From assembly GCF_024584805.1 (NCBI RefSeq), contig NZ_CP075715.1, forward strand, positions 6,171,526-6,235,525: 64,000 bases of DNA. The letters run 5' to 3'. The notes under the pieces are model-generated. The model searched no databases. It saw only the letters and a program-made list of their open reading frames with translations, and was not told the origin of the DNA. Below, in pieces: positions 59,699 through 64,000 of the stretch. Source of the stretch: Streptomyces sp. FIT100. GTDB taxonomy: Bacteria > Actinomycetota > Actinomycetes > Streptomycetales > Streptomycetaceae. The translations under genes and the position numbers were made by a program. Each line of letters begins with the position of its first letter. The first letter of the stretch is position 1.

Positions 59699-60796
59699 AT
59701 GCGTGACATCCTCCCGGCGCTGAACCGCTGGTACACCGCCGGCCGGCCCTTCGGCCTCGCCACCGTCGTCGCCGTCAGCCGCAGCGCCCCCCGCGGCCCC
59801 GGCGCCGCCATGGCCGTCGGGCCGGACGACGAGGTCGTCGGCAGTGTGTCCGGCGGGTGCGTGGAGGGCGCCGTCTACGAGCTCGCCCAGGAGGTCGTCG
59901 AGGACGGCGAGGCACGGCTCCAGACCTTCGGCTACAGCGACGAGGACGCGTTCGCCGTCGGCCTCACCTGCGGCGGCGCGATCACCCTGCTCGTCCGCCG
60001 CGTCGCTCAGGACACCGACCCCGGCTTCGGCGCGGTCGCCGACACGGTCGCCGCGCACCGCCCCGTGACGGTGGCGACCGTGACGGAGGGCCCCGCCCCG
60101 CTCGGCGCCTCGCTGGCCGTCTGGCCGGAGACCGTCGCGGGCACGCTCGGCACGCCCGGCCTCGACGCGGCCGTGACCGCCGACGCCCGCGGCGAACTCG
60201 CCCAGGGCGCGACCGGGCTGCGGCACTACGGCCCGCAGGGGCAGCGACGCGAGGACGCCGTCACGGTCTTCCTCCAGTCGTTCGCACCGCCGCCCAGGAT
60301 GCTCGTCTTCGGCGCGATCGACTACGCCGCCGCCGTCGCCCGGATCGGCGCCTTCCTCGGCTACCGGGTGACCGTCTGCGACGCCCGCCCGGTCTTCGCG
60401 ACGCCCAAACGCTTCCCCGAGGGCGTGGAAGTCGTCGTCGAATGGCCGCACCGCTATCTCCAGGCCACCGAGACCGACCCCCGCACGGTGATCTGCGTCC
60501 TGACCCACGACCCGAAGTTCGACGTACCGCTGCTGGAGGAGGCGCTGCGCCGCCCGGCCGCGTACATCGGAGCGATGGGCAGCCGCCGTACCCACGACGA
60601 CCGCACCAAGCGGCTGCGGGATGCCGGACTCGGCGACGCCGATCTGGCCCGGCTGCGCTCGCCCGTCGGCCTGGACCTCGGCGCCCGCACACCGGAGGAG
60701 GTCGCCGTCTCCGTCGCCGCCGAGATCGTCGCCCTGCGCTGGGGCGGCAGCGGCGCGCCGCTGACCGCGATGGACGGCGCGATCCACCCTGCCTGA
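59699..60796 (+). CDS. xdhC: XdhC-family molybdenum cofactor insertion protein
   Basis: A 365-residue XdhC/CoxF protein. It has the N-terminal XdhC segment with SGGCVEGAVYE and LTCGGAITLLV, and a C-terminal Rossmann domain ending YIGAMGSRRTHDDRTKRL and ARTPEEVAVSVAAEIVALR. XdhC proteins sulfurate or insert Mo cofactor into the hydroxylase. ATG 59699 follows CAGGAG. Same operon direction as the hydroxylase genes after a 156-nt gap. Confidence 0.92.
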   Translation: MRDILPALNRWYTAGRPFGLATVVAVSRSAPRGPGAAMAVGPDDEVVGSVSGGCVEGAVYELAQEVVEDGEARLQTFGYSDEDAFAVGLTCGGAITLLVRRVAQDTDPGFGAVADTVAAHRPVTVATVTEGPAPLGASLAVWPETVAGTLGTPGLDAAVTADARGELAQGATGLRHYGPQGQRREDAVTVFLQSFAPPPRMLVFGAIDYAAAVARIGAFLGYRVTVCDARPVFATPKRFPEGVEVVVEWPHRYLQATETDPRTVICVLTHDPKFDVPLLEEALRRPAAYIGAMGSRRTHDDRTKRLRDAGLGDADLARLRSPVGLDLGARTPEEVAVSVAAEIVALRWGGSGAPLTAMDGAIHPA

Positions 60797-60833
60797 GCCC
60801 CTCCACCCGACCTGCTGAAGGGAGGCGCCGACC

Positions 60834-61541
60834 ATGGAGCTGAACCACTCGTTCACCGTTCCCGTCCCGGTCGACGACGCCTGGCGGGCGCTGCTCGACA
60901 TCGAGCGCGTGGCGCCCTGCATGCCCGGCGCGACCGTGGAAGCTTTCGACGGCGAGACCATCACCGGTTCGGTGAAGGTCAAGGTCGGCCCGATCGCACT
61001 CACCTACCGCGGCACCGCGGTCTTCGCCGAGCAGGACGAGGCCGGGCACCGCATGGTGCTGACGGCCGGCGGCAAGGAGGCCCGCGGCCAGGGCACCGCG
61101 CGGGCCACCGTCACCGGCACCCTCACCGCAGCGCAGGACGGCGGCGGCACGGACGTGTCCGTGCGGACCGATCTCGCCGTCACCGGCCGGCCGGCCCAGT
61201 TCGGAAGGGGCGTGCTGGCGGACGTCGGTGACAAGCTCGTGGGGCAGTTCGCCGACTGCTTGTCCCGGAAGCTGTCCACGCCCACACCTACGCCCACGCC
61301 CACACCCACAGCCGAGTCCACGGCGGCGCTCAAGCCGACGGGCGCCGTGACGGGCACGGCCGGGGGTGCGGACGGCGCACCGTCCGCGGAACAGCCCGCC
61401 CGGGAGGCCGAGCCGATCGACCTCGTACGCACCGCCGGCCTCCCCGTCGCCGAACGCGCCGCCACGGCGGCACTGGTGGCAGGGGCCGCCGTGGCCGTGG
61501 CCGTCCTCCTGCGCAGGCGATGCCGGAGAGCCGGGAACTGA
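60834..61541 (+). CDS. CoxG-family SRPBCC protein with C-terminal membrane anchor
   Basis: A 235-residue protein. The N-terminal START-like CoxG domain (MELNHSFTVPVPVDDAWRAL, PCMPGATVEA, DVSVRTDLAVTGRPAQFGRG) is followed by a Pro-Thr repeat (PTPTPTPTPT), a linker and one C-terminal helix (about 205-225) with a basic tail RRRCRR. In CO dehydrogenase clusters CoxG anchors the enzyme to the membrane. GGGAGG upstream of ATG 60834. Confidence 0.9.
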   Translation: MELNHSFTVPVPVDDAWRALLDIERVAPCMPGATVEAFDGETITGSVKVKVGPIALTYRGTAVFAEQDEAGHRMVLTAGGKEARGQGTARATVTGTLTAAQDGGGTDVSVRTDLAVTGRPAQFGRGVLADVGDKLVGQFADCLSRKLSTPTPTPTPTPTAESTAALKPTGAVTGTAGGADGAPSAEQPAREAEPIDLVRTAGLPVAERAATAALVAGAAVAVAVLLRRRCRRAGN

Positions 61542-61547
61542 GCGTCC

Positions 61548-61625
61548 GAACGCCGTCTCCGAACGCCGTCTCCGAACGCCGTCTCCGAACGCCGTCTCCG
61601 TATGGCGCCTCCGTATGGCGCCTCC
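61548..61625 (+). repeat. six 13-bp tandem repeats upstream of the SepF-like gene
   Basis: Four perfect copies of gaacgccgtctcc are followed by two of gtatggcgcctcc, starting 7 nt after the CoxG stop. They lie where the promoter of the SepF-like gene is expected. Confidence 0.93.
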
Positions 61626-61672
61626 GTGTGTCGGTGTTGGGCCGAATGGGTGAGGACCGTCAGGATGGTCCC

Positions 61673-62113
61673 ATGAGCAGGTATGAGAGGTACGACGTCA
61701 CCGACGAGCAGTGGGAGGGCCTCGCCCAGGTCGTTCCGCTGCGCGGGCGCAACGAGTGGCCGTCGCGGGTCGACCACCGCACGATCCCCCGGGGTTACGA
61801 GGACCGGGGTTACGGGGACCGGGGCTACGAGGACGCTCCCGACCCGGCCGATCAGCGCCGCATGGTCGTCCTGCGGGTGCAGGTCTTCGCCGACGCGCGC
61901 GAGGTCGCCGAGTACCTCATGGCGCAGATCCCGGTGCTGCTGGACCTGACCGGTGCGGACACCGAAGTGGCCAAGCGCATCCTGGACTTCAGCAGCGGCG
62001 TGGTGTTCGGACTCGGCAGCGGCATGCACCGGGTCGAACGGAACGTCTTCCTGCTGGCACCCGTCGGTACGGAAGTCGAGGGCGCGGCCGCCGCGGCCGT
62101 ACCGCATGGATGA
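61673..62113 (+). CDS. SepF-like protein (cell division family)
   Basis: A 146-residue protein. After a Tyr/Arg/Gly-rich linker (PRGYEDRGYGDRGYEDAP, another short repeat) comes a SepF core: RMVVLRVQVFADAREVAEYL, IPVLLDLTGADTEVAKRILDF, SSGVVFGLGSGMHRVERNVF. SepF links FtsZ to the membrane; Streptomyces carries several SepF-like paralogues, and this one lacks the N-terminal amphipathic membrane helix, so a non-essential or modified role is likely. Confidence 0.85.
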   Translation: MSRYERYDVTDEQWEGLAQVVPLRGRNEWPSRVDHRTIPRGYEDRGYGDRGYEDAPDPADQRRMVVLRVQVFADAREVAEYLMAQIPVLLDLTGADTEVAKRILDFSSGVVFGLGSGMHRVERNVFLLAPVGTEVEGAAAAAVPHG

Positions 62114-62195
62114 GGGACCTCTTCATCCCTCGTTCGTAGGAAGGCCGTTCGGGCGGAACGGTTCGGCGCCGTGAGCGCTGCGTAACGTCCCCCGT

Positions 62196-63356
62196 ATGGA
62201 TTCGACCGTCCCCCACCTTGTGTCCCCCTGCCCCGCCGGCGCTCGCCCCGCCGTCACCCAACTGCGGCTCTCCGCCTTCGCGTCGCACCGGAGAGGTACG
62301 TACTCGCTGGGGCCCGTGACCCTGTTCGCCGGGCCGAGCGGCAGCGGCAAGTCGAGCGCACTGCGCGCGTACGAGGCGCTCGCGCGGCTGGCCGGCGGCG
62401 CGGAACTCGGCGAGGTGTTCCCGGACCCGGCGGGCTGTGTGCCCGAGCACGCGGAGCGGGACGCCGAGGGGCGGAGGGGGTTCCGGATCGGCTGCACGGT
62501 CGAGGGCCCCGCCGGTTCCGTACGGCTCGATCTCGCCGTCCAGGCCGAGCCCGAACTCCGCATCGTCGGCGAACGTTTGACGTGTGACGGACGCATTCTG
62601 CTGAGCACGGCACTGCGCGACCCCCGGAGCCCCCGGGTACAGGCGGCCTGGCACACCGGCGGTGCGGCCCCGGTCACCCGCGCCCCGCTGCCCGACGACC
62701 GGCTCGGCACGGCGCTGCTCCCGCTGCGCGTCGCCGGGAAGACCGATGGGCAGCGGCAGGTCCTGGCCGCCGCCGAACAGGTGGTCGTGGCACTGCGGTC
62801 GGTGTTCCCCTGCGACCCTCAGCCCCAGTCGATGCGCACGCCCGTGCCACCGGGGGAGGGGCGCCTCGGGCGCGGCTGCGGCAACCTCGCGGCCGTGCTG
62901 CACCGCACGCGCAGCGAGTGCGTCCGGCGGCACGCCCGGCTGACCGCCGCGGCCCGGGCCGGCTGCGCGGGACCGGTCTCGGAGCTGGGGGTCGAGGAGC
63001 TCGCCGACGGGACGTTACGCGCGGTCCTGGGCCGGGCCGCAGACGGCCGCGCCACCCCGCTCGGGAGGCTCGGCGACGGCGAACTGCGCTATCTGGCGCT
63101 CGCCCTGGTGCTGCTCACGGGGCCCGGTGTGCTCGCGGTGGACCAGGCGGCGGAGGTGCCGGGGGCGCTGCAGTCCCTCACGGTCCTCGCCGACGGTTTC
63201 GACCGCTGCCTGGACCGGGACCAGGCGGCGGGGCTGGCCTCGCTGGCCGCGTCGGTCTGCGCCGACGGGCATCTGCGGCTGGTCGGTGCGGTCAGCGGCG
63301 ACGGCGCATTCGCGCGTGGGGCGGAGGGGGTGACGGTGGTAGACCTGGTGGCGTGA
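62196..63356 (+). CDS. ABC/SMC-type ATPase (RecF-like AAA_21 family)
   Basis: A 386-residue P-loop ATPase. Walker A GPSGSGKSSALRAYE (about residue 45) opens the fold; LGDGELRYLALALVLLTGP resembles the ABC signature helix and GVLAVDQAAEVP takes the Walker B place, with Asp but Gln where the catalytic Glu usually is. This layout fits the AAA family of overcoming-lysogenization-defect/RecF-like ATPases, without a TOPRIM domain. It is translationally coupled (GTGA) to a MazG-like gene. Function unknown. Confidence 0.8.
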   Translation: MDSTVPHLVSPCPAGARPAVTQLRLSAFASHRRGTYSLGPVTLFAGPSGSGKSSALRAYEALARLAGGAELGEVFPDPAGCVPEHAERDAEGRRGFRIGCTVEGPAGSVRLDLAVQAEPELRIVGERLTCDGRILLSTALRDPRSPRVQAAWHTGGAAPVTRAPLPDDRLGTALLPLRVAGKTDGQRQVLAAAEQVVVALRSVFPCDPQPQSMRTPVPPGEGRLGRGCGNLAAVLHRTRSECVRRHARLTAAARAGCAGPVSELGVEELADGTLRAVLGRAADGRATPLGRLGDGELRYLALALVLLTGPGVLAVDQAAEVPGALQSLTVLADGFDRCLDRDQAAGLASLAASVCADGHLRLVGAVSGDGAFARGAEGVTVVDLVA

Positions 63357-63724
63357 CAGAACTGGATGTGAAGGCGTTGCAGCGCAGACTGGCCGAGTTC
63401 GCGGCCGCCCGGAACTGGGAGCAGTACCACACGCCGAAGAACCTCGCCGTGGCGCTGACGGTCGAGGCGGCCGAACTGGTCGAGATCTTCCAGTGGCTGA
63501 CGCCGGAGGAGTCCGCCCGGGTGATGGACGATCCGCGCAAGGCCCACCGCGTGGCGGACGAGGTCGCGGACGTCCTCGCCTATCTGCTGCAGTTCTGCGA
63601 GGTGCTGGGGGTCGACGCACTGGCCGCGCTCTCCGACAAGATCGACCGGAATGAACTGCGCTTTCCGGCGCCCGAACGCCTGTCTGACGACTCGTCAGGA
63701 ACGGATCGTCACTCTGTGGAGTGA
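63353..63724 (+). CDS. MazG-like nucleotide pyrophosphohydrolase
   Basis: A 123-residue all-alpha NTP pyrophosphatase. The metal-binding motif ExxE-12-ExxD is visible: EAAELVEIFQWL and DEVADVLAYLLQF. Small members hydrolyse dNTPs or modified nucleotides to monophosphates. Start GTG 63353 overlaps the ATPase stop, pairing the two products. Confidence 0.9.
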   Translation: MTELDVKALQRRLAEFAAARNWEQYHTPKNLAVALTVEAAELVEIFQWLTPEESARVMDDPRKAHRVADEVADVLAYLLQFCEVLGVDALAALSDKIDRNELRFPAPERLSDDSSGTDRHSVE

Positions 63725-63849
63725 CCGATCTTTCCCCAGTCGGACGCCTGTCCACAGATTTCCGAATTCCCCTGGCTATTCGTCTGCGGTGCCTTCACTC
63801 TGGGTAGTGACTGAGTGAGCAGAAAGTCGTACGAACGGGGGCGGCGTTC

Positions 63850-64000
63850 ATGGATGCGGAACGGCTCATCGCGGCCGGCCGGCGCGCACTGGCGGAGAGT
63901 CAGGACGCGCTCGATGTGGTGGCGGAGGCATGGCAGGCACAGGCCCTCGCCCAGGCGATCGGAAGTCAACTGGCCCTGTGCGGCCCGCAGGAGCTGCGGG
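63850..64000 (+). CDS. unknown protein, cut by the window end
   Basis: Fifty codons from ATG 63850 are inside the window (MDAERLIAAGRRALAES, then DVVAEAWQAQALAQAIG). The residues predict an amphipathic helix. I do not recognise the family; only the N-terminus is visible. Confidence 0.5.
   Translation, partial: MDAERLIAAGRRALAESQDALDVVAEAWQAQALAQAIGSQLALCGPQELR

Noticed and set aside
61548..61625. CRISPR array
   Set aside because: The 13-bp units are directly adjacent without spacers; it is a simple tandem repeat. No cas gene was seen.
1..64000. rRNA or tRNA genes
   Set aside because: I found no tRNA cloverleaf ends or rRNA-like conserved stretches on reading both strands; a covariance search would be needed to exclude an unusual tRNA.

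Overview
The window is about 72 percent GC with actinobacterial codon use. It carries a gamma-butyrolactone synthase/receptor pair, a SARP regulator, Zur-controlled zinc-free ribosomal proteins and several natural-product loci, so it most likely comes from a Streptomyces chromosome, probably an arm-proximal region. No rRNA or tRNA gene was seen. 

Layout. 1-6590: the 3' end of a nonribosomal peptide cluster (terminal epimerization domain, stand-alone adenylation enzyme, heterodimeric ABC exporter with one degenerate ATP site). 6.7-12.7 kb: a rearranged, partly lower-GC stretch with a secreted peptidoglycan-binding protein, truncated genes, IS3- and IS5-type remnants and a two-gene diterpene cyclase locus. 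This locus lies between direct copies of an rpmF/DUF4118 segment, one copy of which has suffered two microhomology deletions. 13.1-18.1 kb: VanZ-like, PPOX and acyltransferase-like genes plus a cobalamin riboswitch in front of cbtB-cbtA (cobalt uptake). 

18.4-31.3 kb: twelve minus-strand genes, mostly overlapping or tightly spaced, that form an amino-group-carrier-protein (LysW-type) biosynthetic operon. It encodes a homocitrate-synthase-like enzyme, LysW-, LysX-, LysY- and LysZ-like proteins, a stand-alone glutamine amidotransferase, an amino-acid dehydrogenase, an AMP-forming ligase, a PLP aminotransferase, an FAH-family protein and two flavin monooxygenases. The carrier ends in Gln instead of the usual Glu. 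Nearby genes (31.5-45.3 kb) supply a racemase/isomerase-family enzyme, an orphan response regulator without its phospho-acceptor Asp, a transposase-like protein without its catalytic acids, an MFS exporter, a degenerate SDR, a large SARP and a gamma-butyrolactone signalling locus. I consider this the most likely undescribed system in the window. 

45.5-53.2 kb: metE under a second cobalamin riboswitch, an aldo/keto reductase, and the Zur regulon (rpsR, COG0523 protein, rpmE, rpmG, rpmB, rpsN), which is split by an IS110 remnant. 53.4-61.5 kb: a molybdenum hydroxylase operon of the CO-dehydrogenase/xanthine-dehydrogenase superfamily with its maturation genes (MoxR, VWA, XdhC, CoxG). 61.6-64 kb: SepF-like, ATPase, MazG-like and a truncated final gene. 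A recurrent feature is in-frame short tandem repeats that create low-complexity peptides in many of the proteins.
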